DNA from: Millionella massiliensis
GTDB lineage: Bacteria > Bacteroidota > Bacteroidia > Bacteroidales > Rikenellaceae
Direction: 5' to 3'
Length of the DNA: 64,000 nucleotides
NCBI RefSeq assembly: GCF_900104655.1
Contig: NZ_FNWD01000002.1
Coordinates: 186,001-250,000, forward strand
The notes under the pieces were generated by a model. It did not search any database. It worked only from the letters and a program-made list of their open reading frames with translations, and was not told the DNA's origin. Of this stretch, positions 9,927 through 19,347 are shown in pieces. The number at the start of each line of letters is the position of its first letter. Position 1 is the first letter of the stretch. The position numbers were made by a program, and so were the translations under genes.

Positions 9927-10178
9927 ATGGAACGAAAGTTTAAAATGCTCTGCGCTGGAGTGCTTCCCTTGGTTTTGGGGATCGGTATGGCACTTAATTA
10001 TTGGCAATCGCAAACAGAAGAGCCGATGTCCGACCTGACTTTGGCGAATCTGGAAGCGTTGGCTTTTGTGGGGGAAGGTGATAATATTGGAGGCGCCGCA
10101 AGGTGGGAGGTAACTCCGTTGGATGATGAAGGTTCCAAACGGTGCGATCCGGGCGGAACCGAGTTTTGTACATTCTAA
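9927..10178 (+). CDS. NVEALA-type small exported protein
   Basis: The 83-residue product has a basic start (MERKFK), one hydrophobic segment and then LANLEALA, matching the NVEALA motif that names a family of small exported Bacteroidota proteins of unknown function. The C-terminal tail is rich in Gly and acidic residues and has two cysteines (KRCDPGGTEFC). I favour the ATG at 9927 because it gives the usual basic-hydrophobic N-terminus and a 40-nt leader; an in-frame ATG at 9900 would add nine residues and leave only about 13 nt of leader. Its partner is the beta-propeller lipoprotein 96 bp downstream, a common arrangement in the phylum. Confidence 0.72.
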   Translation: MERKFKMLCAGVLPLVLGIGMALNYWQSQTEEPMSDLTLANLEALAFVGEGDNIGGAARWEVTPLDDEGSKRCDPGGTEFCTF

Positions 10179-10202
10179 AAGTTTTGGAATGTTAGTTTTC
10201 GG

Positions 10203-10242
10203 GCAAAGATTCTCTCGTTGCGAAAGCGGAGGGAATCTTTGT
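10203..10242 (+). other. inverted repeat between the NVEALA gene and the propeller gene
   Basis: CAAAGATTCTCTC (10203-10215) and GAGGGAATCTTTG (10228-10240) form a stem of about 13 bp with one mismatch. No T-run follows, so it may be an RNA-stability or processing hairpin that sets different levels of the two gene products. Confidence 0.45.
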
Positions 10243-10274
10243 CGTTGATTCAGGCTATTTAAAGATTCGTAATT

Positions 10275-11327
10275 ATGAAAAGATGGGGATTTTATATTGC
10301 GGCGATGTTCCTGACAGTCTCATGTACCGAAAAGGGACAGTCGGGTGTCGGCGGGATACAGGTCGATTTTGAGGCTCCCGCCCCGGTATGGAAAGTAGAA
10401 AAAATCGTACCGTTGGAGACTCGCAAAGAGACTATGTATAATAGTTTTTTCCGTATCCGTGCGACAGATCGGCATATTTTCGTTCAGGACGATCAGAAAG
10501 TGCTGGTTTTCGATACGGCGGGTCACTACCTGTCGAAAATCGAGCATGTCGGCCGTGGCCCGCGGGAATATATCCGGATGAGCAATTTCTGGGTGACGGG
10601 AGATGAGGTGTATATTTGCGATCGGGCCATCGATAAAGTTCTGGTCTATTCGTTGAACGACGATTTTATCCGCTCCATTCCGGTCGATTTCCGTGCAGAC
10701 GCTATTGCGGTATTCGATCAGTTCCTGGCGTTTAAAGATGCCTATAATCAGCAGGGTACGTTGGTGGTTACGGACAAAAATGGCAAGCGTGTGTATGAAA
10801 CCGTGTCGCCGATATTGGCCAAAACGACAGTGAGCATTCCTGCGATTTTCCCGTTTACGGAGGCCGGAGGGCAAATCTATTATTTTCCCGATTACAGCTC
10901 GAGCATCTATACGGTGGGGTCCGATACATCGGACGTAAAAGAGATACCGTTCGATTTCGGTGTGCATACGCTGACTCCCGAAATTGTTTCAACGCTGACC
11001 GGCCAGAACTTTTCGGAAGTTTTCGATGAAAAAGAGTTGGTTAATTTCCCCAGTTTTTATCCGACTCGGCAGTGGTGGGGAATGGTGTTTTCGATCAGGG
11101 AAAATAAATACAGTTGGTATTATAATACAGAATCGAAACGTCAGTATCTTTTGTCGTACGAGAGTTTCCGAGGGTTTAAACCGATTGCTTGCGCAACGGA
11201 AGATTGTTTCGTGGCCTCCGTCGAGGCGCCGGTGTTCCTGGAGGACGACCGTTTTGCCGCTTATCGCGACAAGGTTTCGGTCTCGGAGGAAGACAATGCC
11301 GTTCTGATATTCTATACGGTCGAATAA
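10275..11327 (+). CDS. 6-bladed beta-propeller lipoprotein
   Basis: The 350-residue protein has a lipoprotein signal (LTVSC, Cys17) and repeating beta-strand motifs of the Bacteroides 6-bladed propeller family: an early PLET segment, then HIFVQDDQKVLVFD, a HVGRGPREYI turn and YICDRAIDKVLVYS. Members are surface or periplasmic proteins of unknown role and are often found next to NVEALA proteins, as here. The propeller may bind the NVEALA peptide or a cell-wall ligand, but that is speculation. A hairpin at 11369-11402 separates it from the convergent hmu operon. Confidence 0.75.
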   Translation: MKRWGFYIAAMFLTVSCTEKGQSGVGGIQVDFEAPAPVWKVEKIVPLETRKETMYNSFFRIRATDRHIFVQDDQKVLVFDTAGHYLSKIEHVGRGPREYIRMSNFWVTGDEVYICDRAIDKVLVYSLNDDFIRSIPVDFRADAIAVFDQFLAFKDAYNQQGTLVVTDKNGKRVYETVSPILAKTTVSIPAIFPFTEAGGQIYYFPDYSSSIYTVGSDTSDVKEIPFDFGVHTLTPEIVSTLTGQNFSEVFDEKELVNFPSFYPTRQWWGMVFSIRENKYSWYYNTESKRQYLLSYESFRGFKPIACATEDCFVASVEAPVFLEDDRFAAYRDKVSVSEEDNAVLIFYTVE

Positions 11328-11368
11328 GGAACGTTCTGTGCGTCGGTTTTCCGTTCGGCTCTCATTAA

Positions 11369-11402
11369 AGCGCCCCGTATGCTCTGAGCAATACGGGGCG
11401 CT
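11369..11402. terminator. hairpin between convergent genes
   Basis: A perfect 12-bp stem (11369-11380 with 11391-11402) and a 10-nt loop lie between the propeller gene and the end of the hmu operon. Only short T-rich tracts flank it, so it may be a weak bidirectional terminator. Confidence 0.6.
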
Positions 11403-11424
11403 GGTGTAATGCAGGGCGGGAAGC

Positions 11425-11751
11425 CTATTCCGGAACGTAGATGATCTCGCCGTTCTCCATCTCGTAGGCGATACCGACCTTGCGACCCTTCTTGCCGGAA
11501 GTTTCCTGCGATTCGGAGGGCTTGTAACGGGTGATCTGCTGCCCCTCTTTGGTGATGATCTCCATGTTGTCCTTGCCGGGGTTCTTGACCATCGTGTAGT
11601 CTTCCTGCGAGAAGATCTCCGTCATGTTGAATTTGGTCACCAGAGCTACCATCAGCGCCACGGCGAAGACCATCGCCACATCGAACAGATTGGAGAGCAG
11701 TGCCACCGGGTCGTGATCCTCGCCCGTGTTCAGAATACGTCTGCGTCTCAT
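11425..11751 (-). CDS. hmuV: DUF2149 family protein, HmuV-type
   Basis: This 108-residue protein has a basic N-terminus (MRRRRI), a single transmembrane helix at about residues 15-40 (NLFDVAMVFAVALMVALV) and a polar C-terminal domain. That is the ExbD-like topology of DUF2149. It is the last gene of the hmu operon and its ATG overlaps the ExbB-like gene in ATGA. I place the start at 11751; the longer frame upstream is out-of-gene sequence. By analogy with ExbB/ExbD it could help energise the TonB-dependent receptor HmuR or the periplasmic HmuS. Confidence 0.85.
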   Translation of the reverse strand: MRRRRILNTGEDHDPVALLSNLFDVAMVFAVALMVALVTKFNMTEIFSQEDYTMVKNPGKDNMEIITKEGQQITRYKPSESQETSGKKGRKVGIAYEMENGEIIYVPE

Positions 11752-12401
11752 TGGTTCACGGCGTTTTTGGTGACGGTCATCTCTTTTACATGCGGCAGGT
11801 GAGCCCGGGTACGGGCTTCGAGCGTCACGGCCGAGAGGTAGTCCAGCCACGTGAGGTCCTGTGCCGCCCAGCGCTGTTTGGCCTGAAGCAGTACGAACCC
11901 GACCGCTCCGGCAAACAGTCCGATTACGGTGGTGGCGAAGGCCACCTGCATGTTGTAGGCCATCGAACCGATGTCCCCGGTCGAGAGACCCATCAGGGCC
12001 GGTCCCATCGGGATCAGCGTCCCCATCAGACCGAGGATCGGACCGAATTTGGTCAGCATTTTGGCGTGACCCAGCTCGCGGTCGGCGGCGATCTCGTACT
12101 CCGAGATGATGCGGTTGTGGAGGGCTTCGCTGCCGTCGCCATCGAGCAGTGTGCGGGCGGTGCGGATGAATGCCGAGTCGGGTTGGGCGGCCAGCGTATC
12201 GCGGAGGGCGGAGAGATCGCTGGCCGAAAGGGAATTCATGGCTGAAGCGACGCTCTGATGGACTTTCCGACGCTGCATGTAACGGTTATAGAAGCCGCCG
12301 AGCATGAAGATCGACCGGACGAAGAAAAAGAGCAGACCGACGACCACCGGAACCAGCAGGCCGTTCGAGATCCAGAAAAGGAGGTTTGAGACGTATTCCA
12401 T
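11748..12401 (-). CDS. hmuU: MotA/TolQ/ExbB proton channel family protein, HmuU-type
   Basis: The 217-residue protein has a first helix at about residues 6-28, a cytoplasmic segment, and two closely spaced helices (GPILGLMGTLIPMGPAL and MQVAFATTVIGLFAGAVGFVL) with the conserved glycine and threonine pattern of TolQ/ExbB. It should form the proton-driven stator with the DUF2149 partner. The start overlaps the previous stop as TAATG. In Porphyromonas gingivalis the equivalent gene lies in the hmu haem operon. Confidence 0.88.
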   Translation of the reverse strand: MEYVSNLLFWISNGLLVPVVVGLLFFFVRSIFMLGGFYNRYMQRRKVHQSVASAMNSLSASDLSALRDTLAAQPDSAFIRTARTLLDGDGSEALHNRIISEYEIAADRELGHAKMLTKFGPILGLMGTLIPMGPALMGLSTGDIGSMAYNMQVAFATTVIGLFAGAVGFVLLQAKQRWAAQDLTWLDYLSAVTLEARTRAHLPHVKEMTVTKNAVNQ

Positions 12402-13081
12402 TACAGTGAGTTGTGTTGTTTTTTCAGTTTTTTGAGGATGCGCGGGGCGAAATAGCCCGCTGCGAAAAGAACGGCTGTGACCGACAGAGCCAGTCCCATG
12501 CTGCGCCAGTCGACCGGTGTGCTGTGGCTGACCACGGCGGCCGATGGGTGAAACACCGTGCAGCAGATGGTCAGGGCGAAGATCAGCATGCCGCAGAGCA
12601 GGGTCAGTTCGATACGGCTCTCGGACGAGGGAAGTAAAGCCCGGATTGCGAAGTCTCCGCCGGTCAGAACGACGAGCGTCGCCGCTGCGAGGATGAGACT
12701 GACGGTGGTGAATGGACTCCCCGCGAAGGAGAAGAACAGATTGACCTGAAGGTAGAACAGGGCGGGGAAGATCAGCAGCGACGGAACGTAGCGGAGCCAG
12801 CGGGTCTTGCGGAGCGAAACGATGCGTGTCCAGCAGGTGCCGAAGGTGAGCAGCAGGTCGAGCATGACCGCCAGCGAGATGTTCATCAGTGCCTTTTGTT
12901 CCGAGAGGACGTTCTCCACCTGAAGCTTGTTGAGCTCCAGGGCCCAGGGGTGGCTCAGCCAGACGGATGCGGCGCACAGCAGGCCGAAAGACAGCCCCTG
13001 CCACCGTCGGGGCAGGAGACTGTCGCTCAGTACCGTCTTGACGACGGCCAGCAGAGTTAGCAGAAGTAATACGCTGTCCAT
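12401..13081 (-). CDS. hmuT: polytopic membrane protein, HmuT-type
   Basis: A 226-residue integral membrane protein with about six hydrophobic helices and a basic C-terminus (LKKLKKQHN). It has no enzymatic motif that I recognise. It is placed by synteny, lying between the CobN-like HmuS and the ExbB-like HmuU with a 4-bp gap and a 1-bp overlap, exactly where hmuT lies in the P. gingivalis operon. It may anchor or energise HmuS. Confidence 0.8.
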   Translation of the reverse strand: MDSVLLLLTLLAVVKTVLSDSLLPRRWQGLSFGLLCAASVWLSHPWALELNKLQVENVLSEQKALMNISLAVMLDLLLTFGTCWTRIVSLRKTRWLRYVPSLLIFPALFYLQVNLFFSFAGSPFTTVSLILAAATLVVLTGGDFAIRALLPSSESRIELTLLCGMLIFALTICCTVFHPSAAVVSHSTPVDWRSMGLALSVTAVLFAAGYFAPRILKKLKKQHNSL

Positions 13082-13085
13082 GGGC

Positions 13086-16000
13086 TTAGGCTTTGCGTTG
13101 GCGCATTTTGCGCAGAAGTAGCATAAGAACCACCGCGACGCAGATGGCCCCGAAGGCTCCTAGGGCGATGCCCAGACCGCGGAACGGTCGGGGGGTGTCG
13201 TCGGGGCCGTTGAGCGACTCTTTTTCGAGCACCATGCTCTTTTGGTCGGCGGAGTGGTCGGACGGAGCGGTGGCGATGGCCCGATCGACCGAAGCTCGAT
13301 AGGCCTGCGCCTTGTCCGGCGTCAGCTGCCGACCGATGAAGTCGCGCAGTTTGGCGTTGTCGCAGGTGAAGCCGCTGCAGGCTGCTTCGTGACGGGTCAC
13401 CAGCTCGCCGTGCAGTTCCGCGATCGCTTTCAACTGCTCCGGCGAGGCTTTCCAATACCCTTTGCGGGCCGTCTCCAGCATGATGGCGGTCATCTCCTGT
13501 AGGGCTGCCGGGCTTTCACGTTCGAAAAACTCCCGGGTGCCCAAGTGCAGGCCGTCCTGTACGTAGATGTCGTAAATCCGGTCCCACAGCTCGTTGTCGA
13601 TGGCGGCCGGCTTCATCACGTTCCAACCGTAGGTGTTGCGGACCACCTCCGTGAAGTTGGCGGCCGACGACGCGCCGCCCTTCAGCTGTTCCCGGATATA
13701 GACCGGGTTGAAGATCGTGGTGCGTGCCTCGACGCCGATCGCCTCTTTCAGCTCCTGTACGCGGGCGTGATGGCGGTTGCGCAGGTCGTTGAAGTAGGTG
13801 TCCGGATCCTTGCCCGTGACGTTGCGCACGGTCAGGTTCAGCCCGCCCATGAATTCATACACGTGGTCGAGGCTCAGTGCTCCCCAGGTGTTGCTCTGAC
13901 GCGGCTGTACCACGGCGTCGGTGTTTTGCAGGGCCGCCTCGAATACGCCGGCCCGGAAGTCGCCCCACTCTTCGGAACTGCCGTACACGGCTCCCATGTT
14001 GTTGAGGTAGGTGTCGGCAATCTGACGTTCGTTTTCCCAGCGGTCGCCGCTCTCGACCATGGCGGTGATGCCGGTGCCGGCCATCCCGTTCAGTCCGCCG
14101 AAGACGCGGCGTGTCGAGAGTTCGCGGGCCTCTTTGGGCGAAAAGCCTTTTTCGAGGAGCACCTTTTCGGCGGCCACCTGTCCCTGTGCGACGTAGTTCT
14201 CGCCCGTGTCATCGGCAGCGGCGGCCATCTCGATGGCCTTTTGGATCAGGGCCAGTCGTGAGGCGGCCAGGTCACGCAGCTGACCGGAGGTCTGGACCAC
14301 TACGTCGATGCGCGGACGGTTCATCTCCGAGGCCGGGACCAGCCGGATGTCTATCACGCGGCCGAACTGGTCGCGGACCGGCTCTGCGCCCAGCATCCAG
14401 AGGATCTGGGCAAGGGTGGCGCCTTCGCTCTCGATGAAGGCCCCGGACCACAGCGTAAAGCTGACCTTCTTCGGGTAGTTCCCACCGTGGTTTTTCAGGT
14501 AGTCGGCCAGCATCTGTTCGCCCATGGCCGCCCCTTTGGCCCATGCGTCGGCCGACGGGGTCGCTTCGGCATTGATGGAGTAGAGGTTGCGGCCCGTGGG
14601 CAGCGTGTTGGGATTGGCGATGTAGTCGCCGCCCGGTGTGGGCGACACATAGCCGCCGTCGAGGGCGTTCAGCAGTGAAGCAAGCTCCCGGCCGGGGCTC
14701 TCTTCCAGCGCCTTGCGGTAGTTGTGGACGTTGGCCAGTGCGTCGGCGATGTTCAGTACCGCGTCGGCAAACTCGCGGTCGGCGGCTGTGACGGTATCAC
14801 GTACGGCCGTAGCTCCCGATATGGCTTCGGGACGCTTCTCACCATGTTGTCGGCCCATGGCGGTCTTTAGCGTCGAGTCTTGTCGGGATGTCATCCGTTC
14901 CGATGGCCCCGGTTGGGCGCTGCGGTCGGGGCGTGCGGCGGTGTCACGCTTGCCGCTCATTGCCCGAAGCATTGCCATGCGGTCTTTGGGTTGCGTAAGC
15001 TGCCGGATATGACGGGCCCGTGCGAGTTGGGCTTCGGAGATGCCCAGGGAGGCCAGAACGGCGTCGGGAGTGAGGGATGCACGGGCCAAAAGATGTTGGA
15101 CGGCCGCTTGCGCCGGGGTGCGGTAACGACGGTTGAAGAGGGCTGTGTTGTCGATCTGCTGTTGGGTGATGCGGCCGTTCGCTTTGTCGAGCGCGGCCAG
15201 TCCGTAGGCGACCGGATCGGTGGCCAGCAGCTCGACCGAAGACTCGATCTTCTCGGGGGTGAACCGTTCGCCGAGGGTATACATGCCGCCGGTGATCTTT
15301 TCGGAGCACAGCTCCTCGGCGAAGTTCTCGATCCGTTCGATGTCGGCATCCGCGTAGGGCGTCGTGGCGGTGCTGTCGAGCCGCAGGTCGCGGTGCAGCC
15401 CCATGCGCAGGGCGGTGGCTTTGATCTTCAGGTTGTCGGCCTGGGAACGCCCGGTCGGCTCTTTCGACAGATAGTCTTTGATCTGTTTCAACAGTTGGCC
15501 CACCTCGCCGCGCATCTCGGTCTCGATGAACGGCGGGGTCAGGTGCGAAACGGTGGTGGCGTAGCTGCGCCGCTTGGCGATGATCCCTTCGCCGACGTCG
15601 CCGATCGTGTAGAGATAGAAGTGGGGCAGGTCGCCCACCAGACGGTCGCTCCAGTCGGCGGTCGAAAGGGCCACCTGTTTGCCCGGGATGAACTCCAGCG
15701 AGCCGTGCGTGCCGAAGTGGATCATGGCATCGGCTCCGAATCCGTAACGGGTCCACAGGTACGAAACGATGTAGTGGTGGGGCGGGATGGGATTGTCGCC
15801 GTGGACGGCGGCAAAACTGTTCTCGCCGGTGCTCTGGGTGGGCTGGGGCAACAGGACGACGTTTCCGAATCGGATGCGGGTCACGGCGATGCTGTCGCTC
15901 GTGGTGTAGAAGGGGCCCGGTGCTGCGCCGTGTTTGCCGGTCAGGCTGGCGTATTGTTCGGGAGCGAGCGTGCGGTGCAGCCAGCGGTCATAGTCGGCCG

Positions 16001-17330
16001 TCGCCACCATCTCCGGATAGCCCGACCGGAGGTAGCGGTCGATGTTACCTTCGGCGTAGCTGTTGAACACCGGTCCGCGCTCCATCACGAGCCGTTCGAA
16101 AGCCTCTTCAGTGGCGGGCAGGCCGCTCAGATCGTATCCTTCGCTTTGCAGTGCTTTCAGAAAATTGTACAGCGAGGGAAGCACCTCCAGCCCGGCGGCG
16201 ACCAGCGAATGGCTGCCGGGGCCTTTGAAATAGTAAATGGCGATTTTCTTCTGGCTGTTGGCTTTCGTGCGGAGGCGCAGGTAGTTCGATACGGTGGAGG
16301 CAAACTGTTCGGCGCGTCCGGGAATGGCCCGGAAGAGATACAGGCCCTCGTCGTCGATGAACTGGGCGTTGATGGCCATCGGAACGATACCCCCGTCGAG
16401 TTCGGGCATCACGACGCTCTGGCTGAGAAATCCGCCCACCATGCCCTGTTTGTCGGCCATCCAGTGGTCGTAGGTGTCATTGATGGTGATGGGGCAGAAG
16501 ATCGGGATGTTCCGCTGCCGGAGCCATTCGACACCGCTCTCGCCCTGTCCCATCAGCAGGCGGCCGTGGGGCATGTAGATGACGGCATCGGGAGCGATCT
16601 GCTGCAACAGTTCAAGCCGCCGCGAGAAACTCGATATGGGATAGACGTTCATCCCGCGCGCTTCGAGGTGGCAGATCAGCGAGTCGAGGTGTTCCTTGTT
16701 GGTGTCGAACGGCCCGGCCATCCCCACCAGCAGCGCTACGCGGGGCCCCTGTTCGGTGTAGTAGCCGTTCGCTTTGTAGTAGGCGTCGAACTCGTCGACC
16801 GTGGCGAAGGTCTGTTCGTCGTCGAGGTGAAACAGCACGTCGCCGCTGATCTCGACCGGAGCTTCGATCGCTCCGGTGAAGAGGTTCTTGCCGTCCAGTT
16901 CCCGGCGGATGTAGTTGAACAGGCTGCGGTAGTTCTTCGTACCGCCGTTACCGAGGTAGGCCCCGAGGATCCGTTGTTGCGCCGAGTCGAGGCTCATGAT
17001 GTTGTTCGCGGGATCGGTCACCGACGTGGAGTAGATGGGCATCCCTTTGTTCTTGAGCTTCTCGAGCAGTGCCCGGTGGTCGTCGGTCATGCGAATCCCC
17101 ATGCCGAAGATCAGCACGGCGTCAAATTTTTTCAACCGGCCGAATTGCTCCAGCTCGATCGCTTCGAGTTTTACGGAGCTGTTGTCCAGAGATTTGGCCA
17201 TGCGGGCCATCTGGTATTTCGGAAAGTTGACCAATGCGATACGGGTAGGGCCGGCCACGGCGTAACAAAACCATACCACCAGAATTACGGCGGCCAGACC
17301 GATACCCGCAATCAATATTTTTTTCTTCAT
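13086..17330 (-). CDS. hmuS: HmuS, CobN/BchH-like chelatase-family protein of the haem operon
   Basis: The 1414-residue protein belongs to the CobN/Mg-chelatase H family, but its context is haem uptake, not cobalamin synthesis. Family blocks include MIHFGTHGSLEFIPGKQVALS and, later, TLWSGAFIESEGATLAQILWMLG and FGGLNGMAGTGITAMVESGDRW. It has a transmembrane helix at each end (about residues 5-27 and 1380-1402), so the large domain is probably periplasmic. HmuS homologues have been linked to iron removal from, or breakdown of, haem. It starts 3 bp after hmuR. Automatic annotation would probably call it cobaltochelatase CobN, which I think is wrong here. Confidence 0.92.
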   Translation of the reverse strand: MKKKILIAGIGLAAVILVVWFCYAVAGPTRIALVNFPKYQMARMAKSLDNSSVKLEAIELEQFGRLKKFDAVLIFGMGIRMTDDHRALLEKLKNKGMPIYSTSVTDPANNIMSLDSAQQRILGAYLGNGGTKNYRSLFNYIRRELDGKNLFTGAIEAPVEISGDVLFHLDDEQTFATVDEFDAYYKANGYYTEQGPRVALLVGMAGPFDTNKEHLDSLICHLEARGMNVYPISSFSRRLELLQQIAPDAVIYMPHGRLLMGQGESGVEWLRQRNIPIFCPITINDTYDHWMADKQGMVGGFLSQSVVMPELDGGIVPMAINAQFIDDEGLYLFRAIPGRAEQFASTVSNYLRLRTKANSQKKIAIYYFKGPGSHSLVAAGLEVLPSLYNFLKALQSEGYDLSGLPATEEAFERLVMERGPVFNSYAEGNIDRYLRSGYPEMVATADYDRWLHRTLAPEQYASLTGKHGAAPGPFYTTSDSIAVTRIRFGNVVLLPQPTQSTGENSFAAVHGDNPIPPHHYIVSYLWTRYGFGADAMIHFGTHGSLEFIPGKQVALSTADWSDRLVGDLPHFYLYTIGDVGEGIIAKRRSYATTVSHLTPPFIETEMRGEVGQLLKQIKDYLSKEPTGRSQADNLKIKATALRMGLHRDLRLDSTATTPYADADIERIENFAEELCSEKITGGMYTLGERFTPEKIESSVELLATDPVAYGLAALDKANGRITQQQIDNTALFNRRYRTPAQAAVQHLLARASLTPDAVLASLGISEAQLARARHIRQLTQPKDRMAMLRAMSGKRDTAARPDRSAQPGPSERMTSRQDSTLKTAMGRQHGEKRPEAISGATAVRDTVTAADREFADAVLNIADALANVHNYRKALEESPGRELASLLNALDGGYVSPTPGGDYIANPNTLPTGRNLYSINAEATPSADAWAKGAAMGEQMLADYLKNHGGNYPKKVSFTLWSGAFIESEGATLAQILWMLGAEPVRDQFGRVIDIRLVPASEMNRPRIDVVVQTSGQLRDLAASRLALIQKAIEMAAAADDTGENYVAQGQVAAEKVLLEKGFSPKEARELSTRRVFGGLNGMAGTGITAMVESGDRWENERQIADTYLNNMGAVYGSSEEWGDFRAGVFEAALQNTDAVVQPRQSNTWGALSLDHVYEFMGGLNLTVRNVTGKDPDTYFNDLRNRHHARVQELKEAIGVEARTTIFNPVYIREQLKGGASSAANFTEVVRNTYGWNVMKPAAIDNELWDRIYDIYVQDGLHLGTREFFERESPAALQEMTAIMLETARKGYWKASPEQLKAIAELHGELVTRHEAACSGFTCDNAKLRDFIGRQLTPDKAQAYRASVDRAIATAPSDHSADQKSMVLEKESLNGPDDTPRPFRGLGIALGAFGAICVAVVLMLLLRKMRQRKA

Positions 17331-17333
17331 GCG

Positions 17334-19343
17334 TTAGCGTTTTTTACGGAACAGCTGCTCCACGTCGAGCGAAATGCCGGCGAACAGGGTAATGCCGGGC
17401 GATACCGAGGTATTGAAACTGTAGACCGAGGCTTTGTAGTTGAAGAGGTTGTCGGCGCCGAGGTTCAGACTTATGGCGTTCCTGAAGCGTTGCGTAACAA
17501 CCAGTTTCCACATGGTGTAGGCCGGGTAGTGCTGCTGGTAGGCAGCTCCGGTGGTCCCGTCGGCGTTGGTATACGTATCGTCGAAGGTGTGGGTGGTTAC
17601 GGCGCTCAGGATGCGCCCCGTTAGGTTGACATCCAGTCCGTAGTTTTTGCGTTTGAGTACGTATTCGAACCGAATGGTGGCCGAGTGGGGACGGGCGGTC
17701 GAGGTGTTAACCCCATCCAGCGGCTGGTAGTCGTGCACATAGGCATACGAGGCGGTGATCCCGAAGCCGTAGGGCAGGCGAACCGAGACGTTGGCGTCGA
17801 TGCCCCACACCTCGGCACGTCCGATGTTGGTGTAGAACGAGGTGTCGGCGGCGTTGTTCCAGACGGTCGATATTTTGTCGCGGATGTTGTTGTAGTAGCC
17901 GATCACGGAGGCCGAAAAGTTGCCCCGGGTGTATTCGGCCGACAGCGACACGTTCTGGCTCTTTTCGGGCACCAGGTCGGGGTTACCGATCAGTTGGAAC
18001 ATCCCCTGGTGGCTCCAGTCGGTGTAGAGCTCCTTGAGGGTCGGCGATTTGAAACCGCCGCCGTACGAAAGGCGAAGGGTCACGGGGCTGAGCCGGTACA
18101 TCAGCGACACTTTCGGGCTGACGTGGGCGCCGTAGGTCGAGTGGTAGTCGAGACGCGCACCGTACACGAGGTTGAGCCGCTCGACCAGATTGACGTCGTG
18201 CTGGGCGAAGGCCACGTAGGTCTCGGTCGAGTGCTCCGGGTCCTGGCCCTTGAACTGGTAGGTGTTCAGCCGGTCACCGAAGTATTCGGCTCCGAGGGTG
18301 AGCGTGCCGGCACGGCGGAAGGTGTTGTTGTACTGGAGACGGCCGGTGTGCTGACTGTTTACGTAGGTCTTGTCCGTTTCGTCCAGACGCAGATAGTAGT
18401 CGAACTTGTCGTACTCGTCGAATTTGTAGCTCGCTTCGATGTTCTGGCTCGAATCGATGGCGTAGTTCAGGTTCAGACGACCGGTGTAGCCGCGGTACAG
18501 GTCGTGCACCTTCGTGCTGGAGTACTGCTCGTGGTTGTAGTAGGTGCCGGCGGCGGTAATGGTCAGCGGATCGACCGGACGGACAATGAACTTCTGGTTG
18601 ATGTCCCAGTCGCTGTAGCCGTAGATGGTGGTCAGGCTGCCGTTGTCGTCGTTCGACACCTGTGAACCGTCGGGATATTCGATGTAGGATCCCGCCCGGT
18701 TGGTGAGGGTGTATCCGTTGCGGTGTTTGTAGGTCCCGGTGGTGAAACTGTTGAAACGGCGGGTGTTGAAACCGAGCGAACCGCCGTAGCGCTGTTCGTT
18801 CTCGCGACCGTAGCGGGCGTTGAGGTTCAGTTGCCAGGGCTCGGTGGCTTTCTTGGTGATGATGTTCACCACGCCGCCGATGGCGTTCGAACCGTATAGG
18901 GCCGAGGCGGCTCCCTTGACCACTTCGATGCGTTCGATGTTCTCGACGTTCAGTCGGTCGTAGTCGATGTTGTCACGTGCTTCGCCGGCAATGCGCTCTC
19001 CGTCGATCAGGAAGAGTACGTAGTTGGCCCCCATGCCGGCCAGGTTGATGTTCATCGTACCGCCGTGGCTGGTGAATTCAACGCCGGGCAGCACAAGCTC
19101 CAGCAGATCCTTGACGGTTGTGGCGTCGGTTTTGCGGATCTCGTCGGCACGAATGACGCGTGTAATGACGGGAGCGTCTTTGAGCAGTTTCGGGGTGCGG
19201 GTGGCGGTCACCACCACATCGTCCGTTTCAATCTTCCATACAGGATCATCTCCGTCCGGTCTTTTGTCTTTCTCTTTGGCGGAAAGGGAAAGGCAGCCCA
19301 GCAGGGCCAGGCTGCCGGCCATAAGCAGGGTTTGGTAACGCAT
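17334..19343 (-). CDS. hmuR: TonB-dependent haem receptor HmuR
   Basis: A 669-residue outer-membrane receptor with a signal peptide (about 1-22), a plug domain (VITRVIRADEIRKTDATTV through ASALYGSNAIGGVVNIITKK) and a 22-strand barrel ending in an aromatic-poor basic tail (LFRKKR). The haem-receptor-like FKSPTLKELY plus NPDL segment is present, comparable to the FRAP/NPNL boxes of haem receptors. It imports haem handed over by HmuY. It has 4-bp and 3-bp gaps to its neighbours. There is no SusC-type N-terminal extension. Confidence 0.95.
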   Translation of the reverse strand: MRYQTLLMAGSLALLGCLSLSAKEKDKRPDGDDPVWKIETDDVVVTATRTPKLLKDAPVITRVIRADEIRKTDATTVKDLLELVLPGVEFTSHGGTMNINLAGMGANYVLFLIDGERIAGEARDNIDYDRLNVENIERIEVVKGAASALYGSNAIGGVVNIITKKATEPWQLNLNARYGRENEQRYGGSLGFNTRRFNSFTTGTYKHRNGYTLTNRAGSYIEYPDGSQVSNDDNGSLTTIYGYSDWDINQKFIVRPVDPLTITAAGTYYNHEQYSSTKVHDLYRGYTGRLNLNYAIDSSQNIEASYKFDEYDKFDYYLRLDETDKTYVNSQHTGRLQYNNTFRRAGTLTLGAEYFGDRLNTYQFKGQDPEHSTETYVAFAQHDVNLVERLNLVYGARLDYHSTYGAHVSPKVSLMYRLSPVTLRLSYGGGFKSPTLKELYTDWSHQGMFQLIGNPDLVPEKSQNVSLSAEYTRGNFSASVIGYYNNIRDKISTVWNNAADTSFYTNIGRAEVWGIDANVSVRLPYGFGITASYAYVHDYQPLDGVNTSTARPHSATIRFEYVLKRKNYGLDVNLTGRILSAVTTHTFDDTYTNADGTTGAAYQQHYPAYTMWKLVVTQRFRNAISLNLGADNLFNYKASVYSFNTSVSPGITLFAGISLDVEQLFRKKR

Positions 19344-19347
19344 GGCC

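Noticed and set aside
13086..17330. cobaltochelatase CobN for cobalamin synthesis
   Set aside because: Operon with HmuY, HmuR and ExbB/DUF2149 proteins and two membrane anchors indicates HmuS; no cobalamin genes or cobalamin riboswitch are seen nearby.
14880..17624. 914-codon open frame on the plus strand, antisense to hmuS
   Set aside because: It is an exact shadow of the hmuS codon pattern in high-GC DNA; the translation is rich in Gly/Val/Arg/Asp/Gln with no domain, and hmuS has strong family evidence.
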